From Leucocoprinus leucothites (Eukaryota > Basidiomycota > Agaricomycetes > Agaricales > Agaricaceae), in the NCBI GenBank assembly GCA_013368445.1, contig JAACJO010000011.1:1648369-1712368 (forward strand): a DNA stretch of 64,000 bases. Direction: 5' to 3'. Below are positions 1-11,861 of the stretch, piece by piece. Position 1 is the stretch's first letter. Each line of letters opens with the position of its first letter. Position numbers and translations under genes: made by a program. Below the pieces are notes generated by a model. The model made no database searches and had not been told where the DNA came from. It saw nothing but the letters and a program-made list of their open reading frames with translations.

Positions 1-2916
1 CTTGATATTGGTACCGAACATCCTCGTTGATCTCTACGGGGGCGGAGGGGCCTCCAAGGTGTTCTGACACAGAGGGAGAATGATTACGTTCGACTATCGC
101 ACGTCCTGGAGTATGAACGGTAGGATCACACACATCTGGAGTCTCCGACCCAAAATCGGGTCTAGTAATATCACTGGGAGGTAACGTAGACTGTCCCTGA
201 TTTCCGCTGTCGTTCATGGCTTCACCAGAATCAGAGATCGCGGCGACTCCTCCATCCCGTGATCCTTCGACTGCTGGGGAAGTCGACTCATATGATGGAT
301 AAACAAGTTTCGGCCCTGTGCTGGTCAAGATAGTTGGTGGTCCAACAGCTGCTCGGGGTTCAAGAGAAGCGATTTTGGTCATCGGAGGCACAGGCGCCTC
401 CGTGTAGTTCACCACCTCCACTCCGTCTTCCCTTAGCTCTCCACCATCCTCCTTCGGTATTTCACTTAGCGCCTCCTCGCTGGTCTCAACTGTGGTGGTG
501 CTTTCTGGTTCTGTGGCTGGCATCTCGCCCTTGTGTTTTTGAGTGATGGGGATAGGCTGCAGAGAAGTGGGCATCTCCGATCCAATAGCCGGTTGGGGTA
601 CGGGAGAAGCGATTGTGTCCATTGGAAGTGATGGCGACTCAGTGTCGTTCAGCACTCGTATTTCACCTTCCCTTAGTTCCCCATCCTCCTCCTTCGACAT
701 TTCACCTAGCACCTCATCACTGGCCCCAACTGTGATAGCGTATTCTGGTTCGGTAATTGGTGCCTCGCCGTTGTGTTTTTGAGCGACGAGGGTAGACTGC
801 GGAGGAGAGGTGGGCATCTCCGATCCAACAGCCGCTTGGGGTACGAAAGAAGCGATTGTGTCCATTGGAAGTGATGGCGACTCAGTGTCGTTCAGCACTC
901 GTATTTCATCTTCCCTTGGTTCCCCATCCTCCTCCTTCGACGTTTCACCTGGCGCCTCATCACTGGCCCCAACTGTGATAGCGTATTCTGGTTTGGTAGT
1001 TGGTGCCTCGCCGTTGTGTTTTTGAGTGACGAGGGCAGACTGCGGAGGAGAGGTGGGCATCTCCGATCCAACAGCCACTTGAGGTACGAAAGAAGTGATT
1101 GTGTCCATCGGAAGCGATGGCGACTCAGTGTCGTTCAGCGCTCGTATTTCACCTTCCCTTAGTTCCCCATCCTCCTCCTTCGACATTTCACCTAGCGCCT
1201 CCTCCCCGGCCCCAACTGTGATAGCGTATTCTGGTTCGGTAGTCGGTGCCTCGCCGTTGTGTTTTTGAGTGATGAGGGTAGATTGTAGAGGAGAGGTGGG
1301 TATCTCTAATCCAACGGCCACTTGGGGTGCGGGAGAAGCTGTTATATTTATCGGAAGCGATGGCGCCTCGGTGTGGTACAGCACTCGCACTCCATCTTTA
1401 CTTAGTTCCCCACCCTCGTCTTTCGATGTTTCGCCTGGCGCCTCCTCACTGGCCTCAACTGTGATAGCGTATTCTGGTTCGGTGGCTGGTGTCTCGCCGC
1501 TGTACTTTTGAGTGGTGTCAGTGGGCTACGAAGGAGAGGTGAGGTTAGTATGGTGCCATGGAATAGGTGGTATAGATTCATACCCGTAGCTCCGAGCCAC
1601 TGAAATGTGAGTTCGTTAATGCTATTGATGATGGGATAGGTGACGATCGGCGGCGTTTTTCCCCCCCTATTATAAAAAATGGTGGCGTCCCTGGGTAAGT
1701 CGGCGGATATGGATAAATACGGAACGGATTGGCCCTGGTCAAGGTAGTTGCAGATCCAACAGCTGCTTGGGGTGCAGGGGAAGCGATTGTGTTCATCGGA
1801 AGCGATGACACCTGGGTGTGATCCGGCACCCAGACTCCATCTTCTCTCAATTCTCCATCATCCTCCTTCGACATTTCGCCTAGCTCCTCACCGACTCCAG
1901 CTGTGATAGCGTATTCTCGTTCAGTGGTTGGCATACTATCATTATGCTGTTGAGCGGCAAGGGTAGGCTGAGGAGGAGGATAGGTGGACATCCCACCGCC
2001 ATTCTGGATCGGAGCTTGTGATGGATGAAAGTTGGGAGATGATGAAAAATTCATATTCATAGGAGGGAATGAGCCTGGGGGTCCATTTGGCATCATGGAA
2101 AAGGGCGGAAAAGGTCCAGGCCCACCAATCGGGGCCAATTGGTGGAAATTTGTATTAGAGGGATCAAAATTGGGTGGAGGGCCTTGAAGCTGAGGAGGGA
2201 GAGTGGGGCGGAATCTGGAAGGTCCTTTCCTTGGAAGAGTAGCTTGTGTAGACAACAGAGACCACTGTCCTTGATTTCTGGGGCTGTTTACAATTTCGCT
2301 GGGTGCAGTAATGGCAGCCAATCCTCCATCCTGTGACCTCCAAACGGGATGACGTTGATCTGGAGTTTGGGATTTGCGTCCGAAATGGCCTTCCCCATTG
2401 GTGATCTTTTGTTCTTTCCGTGCTTTTCGATCGTCCAGTTGTCTTCGCATTTCTGTCACTCGGGCTTTCCTCTTGGTTTTCTCCTCTGCGCCTATACCTG
2501 TGAAGGTTGCCCCAAACGCTGTTGTAAAGGGAATGATCTACTTAGTTGAGAAATAAAAGTCGAGCGACTCCAAAGACTTACCACCCCCGGCGTTAGGCGC
2601 CAGGCTCTGGTTGTCAAAGCCGAGGGCTCTACGTATATCCATTGCATTTCCACCTGCGCTGACCACTGATTCCGCTTATTAGATTGGGAGCATAGTATTG
2701 GTACTTACGGGAAGATGATGGTGGCGCTGGTATCGCAGGACCAGATGCCCCTGGAATGCCCGCCCTGGTCGAGCGTTGGGGTTTTGCAACATTATCAAGT
2801 GCGAGCCGAGCTGTCTCCATTGCCTGGTTGACTGCATCCTGGTGGTTATCTTGTCCATCTTGTGGTCCATCGAGGTCATCGAGAATGAAGCTATGAATGC
2901 CATTGAAGAGACTCAT
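1..2916 (-). CDS. Partial Pro/Gly-rich protein with acidic 81-residue tandem repeats
   Basis: I do not recognise this family. The start is the ATG at 2916 (MSLFNGIHSF), and the frame stays open to the left edge, so the C-terminus lies outside the window. Introns I place at 2654-2708, 2519-2581 and 1526-1583, all GT-AG; the last is phase 0 and has a clean CTAAC branch site. Order: a short acidic N-terminus, a basic stretch (KTKRKARV..RRQLDDRKARK), a Pro/Gly/Met-rich linker, one acidic repeat module, a spacer of about 50 residues, the intron, five contiguous copies of the same module, then a unique acidic/polar segment. Each module carries the landmarks EYAIT, GEMSKE and GELRE. No signal peptide or membrane segment is visible. 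Low complexity suggests a disordered scaffold or nuclear protein, but that is inference. Confident that it is coding, not confident of function. Confidence 0.7.
334..1525 (-). repeat. Tandem array of five 243-bp (81-codon) repeats inside a coding exon
   Basis: The anchor motif tgtgatagcg (or its variant) recurs at 491, 731, 974, 1217 and 1460, giving spacings of 240, 243, 243 and 243 bp; a sixth diverged copy sits at 1902 on the other side of the intron at 1526-1583. All spacings are multiples of three, so copy-number change keeps the minus-strand frame. The central copies (731, 974, 1217) are nearly identical while the outer ones are diverged, as expected for homogenisation by unequal exchange. 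Confidence 0.9.
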
Positions 2917-3333
2917 GTTGTCCGAGTGGGAATTCTCGAAGTCGTGCTTTTGACGATTACATGTGGCTTCAAGCTGGTTGATTTATATGATTATTGGGCT
3001 GTGCAGTATTAACACGAGGCGCATATTACTCAATCACCATTCAGAGTAAGAACGAACTTGGGGCGATGCATGTACTGCTTTCAGCGTTAAATTCTTTTCA
3101 GATAATAAGAAAAGCACGAGGGAGACGGTGAACATTGCTATATTCAAATACCTAATTCTGGCCGGATTTCTCCTTCTTGGACCTAAATAATGCGCTAATC
3201 TCAGTTTTGGCAAGACGTCATCGCCAAAGAGTCTGACAGTCGCTGCTGCGCTCGTAAAGGGGCTGTGCAATACCGACTAGCAAGGTTCCTCAGCTGTTAT
3301 ACACGCGGTAGGACAACATTATCCACAACAACC

Positions 3334-4649
3334 TTATTCCTTCTTGCTGCGTTGCTCCCGGGAGATGTAGTGTTGGCGTTTCTCAAGATCTGTTAAGGCA
3401 AGACTAAATGTGGGCGACCTTGGTCATAGGCGGGGGACGTACCATGAGCCCACATAGCTGCTCCAACGCGATTCGAAACCATAAAAACCAATCCGAAAAT
3501 TGGTATCCCTTCCAACAGAGCTGCTGTGAACCCGAATGCTGTGATCGAAGTAAGCTTGAAAAGGATTCGTTTAACGAGTCTATTTCTGGCTTACCCCAAT
3601 AATCCCACTTTCGTTCTTCCATGAATATAGCCACCTGTGGAGGTGTCATCTTTTTTGCCTCGAAGTACTTCATGTGACGTGAGTGGCGCGTTTAGCGGGG
3701 GTGTCTTGCAAGATCGGGTATAATGAAAGCACTTACACGTCGATGAAGGTGGCGTGCAGTGCTTAGAGCCTTCAGCCACGCCGAGAGCATGAGACCAATG
3801 ATCGGATAGAAACTGAAGGGTAGGAGGAGAACTGGTGCGCTGGAACTTCAGCAGAGAGTAGATGAAAAGGGAGCGTGGAGTGGGTGTCCTTACTTCGCTT
3901 GACAACATGTCGACCGAAAAATGTGCTCAACAACTGGTCCACCAGCGACTTCTTTATATCAGGTTGAGGAGGGTGATCCCATTCTTCTACGTATGGTTGC
4001 CAGAAGTCGGGTCCCTTTCCTCGTGACTCGACTGTATATGCCCATGCGCGGTCTCGAGCGATTGCTAAGTTTCGCCGGAGGAAGAAATCCATCATTGTTG
4101 TTACTTGAGAGCCGACAAGAAGAACCGCAGCATCTAGGTGGCGTGCGTATGTGACCGCAGTGAAGTACTAATCAAGGGGCCGGGACGTACAAGTATGAAC
4201 ATTGAAGGGTACTTGGTAGCCAAAGATGGTGTCATGAGAGAGCCCAGTTATTTTTGGGGAGCTGAGGGTAGACATTAAATCATTCCGTCGCATTGAGTAG
4301 ATTCACCCACGCACTTGCGCAGAAAGAGCTCAATAAACTTCCTCTGGATACCAAACGTCAAGAGTGCCTATGATAATCTGATATGAGAGACAGTATTGTC
4401 CAAAAAGTGAATATCCCGAACCCATATTCCACCGACAATGGCACCACGCCTTGCTGCATGTCTACACTTGTCCCAGGCCGGTCTCAAAAGCTTTTGGTCC
4501 GTCAAAAGGCGATACGCGCCAACGACAACATACGAAGGGGGAAACTCTAGTCTGGTTGTAGCTCTGGCCAACTCGGGTGGGACTGGCCTAGCATCGTGGT
4601 TCTCAAAGAGCGCGTTTTGGCCTTCAAAGTCAGAAGGAGAGGGTGTCAT
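3334..4649 (-). CDS. EI24/Rrt8 (Lds)-like polytopic membrane protein
   Basis: The start is the ATG at 4649 (MTPSPSDFEG) and the TAA is at 3334. About nine exons join into one frame. Exon 1 (4422-4649) ends in GAIVGGIW at an unusual donor GTTCGG; the next exons give ALLTFGIQRKF, then SPKITGLSHDTIFGYQVPF, AAVLLVGSQV, RARD-type RNLAIARDRAW, RGKGPDFWQPYVEEW, LLLPFSFYPIIG, WLKALSTARHLHRR, YFEAKKMTPPQVAIFMEERKWDYW, and a last hydrophobic stretch ending in SNRVGAAMWAHDLEKRQ. Alternating hydrophobic stretches and the RDRAW..RGKGPDFW motif fit the fungal family that includes yeast Rrt8/Lds proteins (lipid droplets and outer spore wall) and EI24-type membrane proteins. Length about 330 residues is normal for the family. 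It is divergently transcribed from the peroxiredoxin-like gene. Exact biochemical role in basidiomycetes is unknown to me. Confidence 0.7.
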
Positions 4650-5013
4650 TGGAAGCTGGAAGTGAACGTGATGATTACGGTTTCACATGCTGGCCGGTAA
4701 CTCAACCGCCCGGGGCAATGTGACAACTTATTTACTTTTGTTTGTGCTCCATACCACTCTTATACAACTCACTTCCCCCCCATCCATGTCATCAAATATC
4801 ATGATTCTTAGCGAGTTTGTCCAGAGAGTCATATAATATTTATATGTATTTCTTGTAGCTATTTTACGGTAAAAATTCGTGACAATGTTTAACTGTTAAC
4901 TTGACTTCGCCCTCATGACGTATTCTATTTTTGGATTTCTCCTCTCAGGATGATGGGAGCCAATTCCAAGTTGAGCGTCTATTGTCAGCACATTCTCGTT
5001 GGCTCATACCACG
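4650..5013. promoter_or_regulatory. Shared divergent promoter region
   Basis: These 364 bp separate the start codons of the EI24/Rrt8-like gene (left, minus) and the PRXL2-like gene (right, plus), so both promoters must lie here. The centre is AT-rich (about 4840-4900). No single motif can be assigned confidently. Confidence 0.5.
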
Positions 5014-5975
5014 ATGACCGATCCCCACAGGATACCTACTGATGACGAGCTGAAGGTAGCCAGCACACTCAATGTGCTAGATATTGAAGGGAAAGAGATC
5101 CCGTTCTCTTCTCTCTTTGCAAACCAGAAGACAATCGTTGTGTTTATACGTGAGCCGCCAGTTCACCAGGACTAGGATGATATAACTGAAGTGCACCGAG
5201 ATTAGGCCACTTCTTCTGCGGCGTAAGTCCTATTTTGCTTTATGATGAACCGACTCTAACACCAATATTAGAGGTGCCAGGTTCGAAGCATTGACTTTCC
5301 TTGACCGTCGAGGGCTCTTATTTTTGCAAAAGGAATATGTTGAAGCTCTAGCTCAAGTCCCTCGTTCAAAGCTTGAGGACTTGGGAACAAGTATCGTTGT
5401 CATTGGCTGTGGAGAGTGGCAGCCGATCAAAGGCTATCTTGGTGCGGACCCTGCCAGTCAGGTGATGTAAACAGGACTGACTTAGGTTTAGAGAAGACGG
5501 GGTTCAAGGGTGCTATCTACGCTGACCCTACTCGTAAGGTCTACCATGCCCTGGGGATGGATATCGAAAAACTGGCCACGACTCCCGCTGGCGAGAAGAA
5601 ACGTAGCTACATCCGTAGCAGCATACTCAGCGTAACGTTATCGAGCACCTGGGTACGCTCAACTCGCAGTATCTCTACCACTTCTAACCTGTTCTATGAT
5701 GTAGAGCGGCCCATTGACAAATCCGAGGCTAATTGGTAAACAAGGGAATATATCTCAGCTGGGAGGAGAGTTCATTCTAGGGCCTGGTAAGGACCTCGTC
5801 CTCTGCATGCCCATTTTTCTAACTGCCAGTTACTCTAGGCAACACATGCTCATTTGCATCGAGAATGCAGCACACAGAAGACCGTATGTCCTCTAGCATT
5901 CTAGATTCAGGTTTATTAGCTCACGATTTCTCAGATGTGGAGGTTGACGATTTGCTCAAGGCTCTCGAAGAATGA
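5014..5975 (+). CDS. PRXL2/AAED1-type AhpC-TSA peroxiredoxin-like protein
   Basis: A thioredoxin-fold protein of the AhpC/TSA (PRXL2) group, probably a cytosolic thiol-disulfide antioxidant enzyme. Exons: 5014-5149, 5206-5222, 5272-5280, 5333-5441, 5486-5652, 5705-5786, 5830-5883, 5935-5975. They sum to 615 nt, exactly 204 codons plus stop. The N-terminal part gives FSSLFANQKTIVVFIR, followed by the active-site segment HFFCGRCQEYVEAL, which is assembled from three exons including a 9-nt microexon encoding RCQ. Later family landmarks are IVVIGCGEW, GFKGAIYADP, LIGKQGNISQLGGEFILGPG and CSFASRMQHTEDH. The C-x-x-C pair is present, so a functional redox centre is expected. It ends about 150 bp before the next predicted start on the same strand. 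Confidence 0.85.
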
Positions 5976-6125
5976 AATAGAGGGCAGTACGAATCTTTAT
6001 GGGTACCTATTTTTAGTATGATCAAATGTGACATATGCGACAAACTTCGTTCATCAATTTGAATTGTCCCCCTCAGGCCCTCACTCAGTTACACGCCTTG
6101 CACAGTCCCCTCACCGTTATATCCG

Positions 6126-6942
6126 ATGCACAGCAACTATTTATCAATATCTACTGCAACAATCCCATGGACCCACCGCCTTGCGAACATTCTACGAGTG
6201 CCATCTTTATCCAACACACCACGCTCGGTCCAACATTTCACTGGCGAAATTTGGAAGCATATATTCAGCATCTGCGTTTATTCCGACCTGGAGCATGTCG
6301 ACACGATGTCAATTTCAAGTAGGAACAGGCGTTTTGCTCGACTAGAACAATCCGGCCTTAGCGGGGTAATTTTATACGAGATCCCTGTCAAACACAGGTC
6401 TGATGGTCGCACGTGTCCTGGGGTTACTCTGGAGGAGGTTTTCGGAAGTAAGGAAGGGAACTATGAAGATGGGATGAATATGAAGGAACTCTTGGGCTCT
6501 ACGGACGCGAGACTGGTCTACTTCCCAGCGTACGCTTGTACTTCATTTTTCGTGCGTGGCATTCGCATACCTCACGGGCTCGTTCAGCTAACACCAAGCT
6601 CTTAAGATTGGCCAAGTGATGCACACCTTCCTTGCTGGCGACTGTCACCTTCAACTGCGACCAGCACTCAACGGGTTCTTTGTCTTTACTGACAGTTCAG
6701 ATCAGGACGGGTATCAAAGTGCGGAATCTATTGTCGACGAATCTGCGGTAGCGGCCCAGATATGCGGTGTCGAAGACTCGGAGGGCTCAGCGGCGAGCAA
6801 CTCTGATGAAGACGAGCGCCTATCTGAAAAGTTTGATAGCTCTGTGGATTCTCTCGGACCCCCGACGCCTCCTCGACTCGATTCACCCCCGATACACGAT
6901 TTCAACACGGTGCTTCTTGACATCCTTGCCCCTGAAAAATGA
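6126..6942 (+). CDS. Uncharacterised protein with acidic Ser-rich C-terminus
   Basis: I do not recognise the protein. One frame is open from the ATG at 6126 through a donor GTGCGT (about 6551) and resumes after an acceptor TTAAG at about 6606, preceded by a good GCTAAC branch site; the junction is phase 0 (ACTSFF|IGQVMHTF). The N-terminal segment HFTGEIWKHIFSICVY has the flavour of an F-box (EIW..I), but this is weak. The C-terminal 80 residues are acidic and rich in Ser and Asp, then PPTPPRLDSPP. The start is uncertain: an in-frame ATG at 6306 is an alternative, and the 150-bp gap to the upstream gene is short for a promoter. Confidence 0.45.
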
Positions 6943-7619
6943 ACCGAAACAAACACTACACACTATCGACAGACTATTTGATACCTTCACCATCATTATA
7001 CAAGTATCATTGTCTCCAAGCACTGACTGGGATATGCTTAAAGTAATTGAAACGGTTTCTTTACTATTTCGTTTTCAACCTCTCGGTATTTGAGGTGCAT
7101 ATACGTAGTCAGGTCGCAGGGGGCCCGCGTATACCGGAGGCTCGTCGACCGACAAACTGGAAACAGAACAACACGAATATCAATGATACTTCCATTGCAA
7201 GTAATATAAGGCCCGGGACCGTTCTCTCGGCATGGACTCTCAGCATGACTCCAGGCACCTCAAAGCTATAGTTTGACTACAGTAAGTAATTGCGATTACT
7301 TGCTGCAGCTATACCAGGGTTGTCTTGGCTTTTGCAACCGATATCAGGGAACTCAAAATCTGACCATGACTATAGCCGGTAATTTAGACGCCGGATAGTC
7401 CCAGTAAAGATTATCCGGGATATTTTGGCCGATACCGAAATAGTAAAGAAAAATGTGTAGTATCAACGTCTTCTCAAAGTTGCGTTGCAAATCATTGTAA
7501 TTGATGTATAATGAATCAGCCATAGCCTTATGCGCTAACCGTTAAACAAGAAGGGGTATACAATTGCTAGAGGAAAAATACATATTTAAAATTATCATCT
7601 CCTTTATCCCAACCACAAT
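6943..7619. other. Convergent intergenic region
   Basis: This stretch lies between two genes that converge on it, so it should hold both 3' untranslated regions. I see AT-rich stretches with possible polyadenylation signals and no credible coding frame. Confidence 0.5.
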
Positions 7620-9319
7620 TTAAGCGTTGTGAGCGAGATCATTGACGGTGCCCGAAGCTATACGTAAAGCGAATGTCAGCAATTGGATCGGGGGAGTTGA
7701 GTTGAGGGGAAGACTTACGGATACCGCTTATGACACCCTTGAGCGAGAGAGATTGGATCTTGGAGCTCATAGCGGCGGGCGAAACGTTTCCTTGAAGTCC
7801 AATAAGGTACGCAATCAATCCCGCGATATGGGGAGTGGCCTATTTAGGCAATCAACATTTGCTGCTCGGGATGTGAGATCAGGGTTAATACGTACCATGG
7901 AGGTTCCGGAAATGTTATTGGTAGCAGTGGTGCTTCCGATCCAAGAACTGATGATGTTCTGTCCAGGAGCGAAGACATCGACGACGGATCCAAAGTTGGA
8001 GAAGGAGGCACGAGCGTCGGCGATGGTGCTTGCTCCGACTGTGACTGCGGAGGTAGCACGTGCGGGGGAGGTTGTGCCTGCGTCGGTGTTGGAGTTGCCT
8101 GCTGCGACGGCTACGTGAACTCCGGCGCTTGTGAGCTTATTGGGGGGATGGATGTAAGTGGGAGTGTGAGAAGGGAGAGGGGAAGGGACACGTACGGATG
8201 TAACGGCGTTATCGAGAGAGGTGGATGCGCTACCGCCAAGTGACATTGAGACGATGCTTGGACGGCCGGTTGAAGAAGCTCGGTTTGCGACAAAGTTCAG
8301 TCCTGAGACACTATGAATAGTATCGTAAGTTGAGTAAGAATATATGAGAGGTTGGGGTACGTACATGTCGGAAACGGCACCGGAACCTTGATCGCTAAGA
8401 ACTTTGACGGCGATGATGTTGGCGGATTTGGCTACTCCGAATTGACTACCGGCGGCTGTGCCACTGTGTGTATGGAAGAAGAAGGGAGTGAGTAAAAAGG
8501 AATCATGTCGGATCAATAAGAAGGGTGTGATGGTAGGTTCAACCGAAGAAAGTGAGATGAAGTGAGAGTTGAGCTTTGTACTTACGCGCAGTGTGTTCCG
8601 TGGCCATTGCCATCAGCATCACTGGTTTTATCATTAGTATTGATGTCATGATAAGTGAATAGCACATGGATTAGGTTTACTCACGCGTATCCACCGAATG
8701 TCGCACCCCAAGAAGCACGACCACCGAATTGGGACTATATTTATCAAAGAAGGTTGTTGTTAGTAAATACAGAACAAGTGTGGTTGCTGCAAGTAAATAC
8801 TGACGTGGGAGGTGAAAACACCGGTATCAACGATGTAGATGTCGACACCTGCACCGGCGGAGGAGTCGTAGGTGTATGAGTATGTCAGAGCGCTGGTATC
8901 TTGGTTGCTGAGCTTTGAGCTGGAACTGAGTCGGGAGAGACCCCATGGTGCGTTAGTTCTATAATTAGGAGGTGTCAATAACGAATGTTGTAATAATACA
9001 AGATGAGCAACACGAACTCAGTAACAAAGGTGTGCATAACGCCATCCTCAGTGATAGTCTCAACATCTGGGTTGGCTCTCAATTTCTCAACGGTCGCATC
9101 GTCAAAATGACCTGCGAAACCGTTGATAGCGCCGTCCCAGGTATGAGTGACACCGGAATCGGGTTTAGCAGACGATTTATCGGCGTCGACTTTGAAAGTG
9201 ACGATGTAGCGACCGGTGGTTTCACCAGAGTATTTCTCGACGGTGTGCAGAGTCGCTGAGGGAGCGGCTAGGGCAAATGAGGAGGCGAGGAGGATAAAGA
9301 AGGTGGATGTGAAACGCAT
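7620..9319 (-). CDS. Secreted subtilisin-like serine protease, proteinase K type (S8A)
   Basis: Extracellular endopeptidase. The start ATG at 9319 opens a hydrophobic signal peptide (MRFTSTFFILLASSFALAAP), followed by an inhibitor I9-type propeptide (RYIVTFK, then HTWDGAINGFAGHF). The catalytic domain carries the Asp in VDIYIVDTG, the His in GNGHGTHCAGT, the oxyanion-region VAVAAGN and the Ser in NISGTSMATPH. Exons are short and all junctions restore frame: the first exon is 9018-9319 with a GTTCGT donor, and the GTSM/ATPH junction lies across an intron near 7890. The end is LAHNA and TAA at 7620-7622. About 390 residues, normal for a fungal proteinase K homologue. A TATA box lies 81 nt upstream. 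Expected role: nutrient acquisition or wall/protein turnover outside the cell. Confidence 0.92.
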
Positions 9320-9399
9320 TGTTATCTAGAGAGCTGTGAGGGAGAGAAGGGTCGAGAGAGGGCTCGATAGAGAGACTCTTGTGTTACATTTTTTGAGGA

Positions 9400-9406
9400 T
9401 TTTATA
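9400..9406 (-). promoter_or_regulatory. TATA box of the subtilisin gene
   Basis: TATAAAA on the minus strand, 81 nt upstream of the ATG at 9319, inside a small palindrome. The spacing is right for a strongly expressed secreted enzyme. Confidence 0.5.
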
Positions 9407-10446
9407 CCTCGAGAGAGAGCGATAGAGCTAGAGCTGTAAAGACGACATATTCATGGAGCACATGGAACGTAAGAGGTGAGTTGAGTGTACGATTATCATG
9501 CTTGATGCCATTCATGTATATCCATGCGCTAAGAGGAGTCATGATACGCCCAGAAGTGAATGTGTGAGAACAGAATATTGCGAGGCGATAGCGCACTTTC
9601 AGAGAGAAGGACTAAAACGCATGTGGCTTCTATTAGATAGACTCGCATGAGCTATGAGGTGGTGTATCACGGATAGCGTGGACCGGAAGCCAAAGAAGCT
9701 CGGAGACGCAGGTTATTTTCTCAGGTAGATCATATGTAGTCCGAAAAAAGCCAAGAGAAATCAATTCGTCAGTGCTAGTTGTCAGAGATAAAAGTATGTC
9801 CGTGAAATGATGAGAGTGTTGCTATAGTCGATAAGGGGTTATCATAGGTGCGGCGGGGTCTGACTAAAAATAAGAAGAAAAGACGCCGATGGTTCGAATG
9901 ACGTGACTTGGTACCATACGAGTGCAATTACGCGTTGGCGGCGAGCGCGAGAGTCCAGGACGAAAGAGGGGTTCACGAACGAGAGAGGGGGGGTTGCAGA
10001 ACAGGTGATATGAGGCCGAAGGAGCAAGGTGGGAAATGATGGGGGGGCCACATGATATGTGTTGATGCTTGGATTAGTGGTTGTCAGGGAAGAGGAGACT
10101 TGATATGGGAAATTGGAATAGCTGGCGCGGAATAATCCCATTGTGCTCTTGTTGTACTATAACCTCAAGGAGTACTAGGAGATGCAGCGAGTCTGGTCGA
10201 CATACCTCGATGCGAATGGGGGACGAGTAGTGCAGCAGCCCCAGTATGATGTGCGTAAATGATTTCCACTTAAATTCAATCAGTCCGATCGCCATGGGAA
10301 AACGTTGCTTACTCAACCATTTTTACCCTCCCTCTTGCCTCTGCTGCGGACTTGTGGTTGTGCCCTGCAACAAAAAAACGCCGCTTTTCCAGATGGACAA
10401 CGGTTCTCCGTGAGTTCTCACTTTCCTTCTTACCTCCAACACCATC
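9407..10446. other. Intergenic region between divergent genes
   Basis: About 1 kb between the subtilisin (minus) and tetraspanin (plus) starts. It holds both upstream regions; CT-rich stretches just before 10447 resemble a fungal core promoter/5' leader. No further gene seen. Confidence 0.5.
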
Positions 10447-11861
10447 ATGCCTCTGACAAAAAATCCGGTGCTCAACAGCCAATCCTCCCGACCAGCTTCT
10501 GTCGCCTCGCACGCCAATTCTGCTTACTCTCAGGCGGGTTCGACTCGCCATATCCTCTCCGACATGGCAGGCACGCACAGTTCTTCGGATTATGGCAATT
10601 CAAGAAACGTTGGCGGCCTTGCGCCGGGTCTGCGCAACGATGCGGATGCCAGCAGCGTCTCCCTCTCGGTCAACTACATCCCGCATAAATTTTCAGATGC
10701 CATGCTGTCAGGCGGCGAGGCCTTCCGTCGCCGTAAAGGCGGAAAGGGGGATCCCTTTGGACCGAATTTTCCAAAGATGGGAGGGGGTGTAGAGGCATTT
10801 AGGAGTGGAGAGGCGAGGATGCCAGGCGCTAATGATGAGGACTATGACGGAGTGCAGAGCGGATGGTTTGGCAGCAAGAGCAGGACGACGGGTAGACGGA
10901 TGAGGTGGACCAGATTCAAGTGGATTCTCCTCTTTGCCAACCTTTGTGTATGTGCATTTCGTTCTTGGAGGTGTTTCGTCTCTCATGGACTTACAGCTGA
11001 GCGCCTACGCCCTCGTTGCGCTCATCTTCTGCCTTCTCACCTGGTTCAACATCTGGACACGCGCCGACATCGTCCGAGTCGGAAACCGTCCAGAACTTGT
11101 CCTCTCTACCATCGCCGCCTCTCTTGGCGTCTTCACGTCACTCCTCGGCTGGGCAGGCATCCTCCTTAACAACCGAGCCTTTCTCGCTTGGTACACTTTC
11201 CTTCTCTGGATCACATTCGCTTTCCTCGTCGCACCAGGCTATATCTCGTACAGAAACTACTCCTTCAATCTTGAAGGTAAAATCAACGCTCAGTGGTCAC
11301 GCGCTCTTGGTGCCGCGGGTCGCTTGAGGATCCAGGATCAACTTCAGTGCTGTGGCTACTTTAGTCCCTTTGTGGAGGCGACCGTCAGCGGGACTTGTTA
11401 TGCGAGGAGTATCCTCCCCGGCTGTAAATTGCCGTACATCAAGTTTGAGAGGGTGGTGTTGGTTAGGTGGTATACGGTTGTGTTCTCGATTGTCCCGCTT
11501 CATGTGGGAATTATGGTTGCGGCGCTCTTATGCTCGAACCATGTTACGTATAGGTTTGGAAAGGGTATGATGCCCAAGGCGTATCGTTTGAGCATGAACA
11601 GTATGGCTGTTATCATGGATAGTTATGCCCAGTGCGTTCCTTTGTTTTTACCTCCCTTTTCTCTCACTGACTGTTCTCTCTAGGCAACTGGCGGAACAGT
11701 ATGGAACTGATGTCGCTGGTGATATTCTCTCTCGCTCTCGTTCGAATCTCAATCTCTCCGCATCGGCATCACCACTTTCGACTCAAGGAGGAAAATCACA
11801 GCTAGCCACGACCGTCCATGCCCACAACAAATACGAGTCGCTCAGCAGTCGACCAAACTAG
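10447..11861 (+). CDS. Fungal tetraspanin (Tsp2-like)
   Basis: Four-pass membrane organiser. Exons 10447-10947, 10997-11631 and 11684-11861, giving 437 residues. An N-terminal cytosolic region of about 165 residues is Ser/Gly-rich and ends in RRMRWTRFKW before TM1 (WILLFANLC, split by intron 1). TM2 and TM3 follow (ALVALIFCLLTWF; ELVLSTIAASLGVFTSLLGW; WYTFLLWITFAFLVAPG). The large extracellular loop carries the diagnostic CCG (QDQLQCCGYFSPF) and two further cysteines (GTCYARSILPGC). TM4 is WYTVVFSIVPLHVGIMVAALL, then a cytosolic tail. The long N-terminal extension and CCG loop match basidiomycete Tsp2 proteins. Both introns are GT-AG; intron 2 splits a Gln codon. Confident. Confidence 0.88.

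Noticed and set aside
334..1511. Plus-strand frames of 70-80 residues repeated through the left region
   Set aside because: They are antisense shadows of the minus-strand tandem repeat, which is open to the window edge and joins to upstream exons.
3034..3270. Minus-strand frame with a hydrophobic stretch (AMFTVSLVLFLLS)
   Set aside because: It has no ATG start, lies past the stop of the EI24/Rrt8-like gene and shows no splice-consistent continuation.
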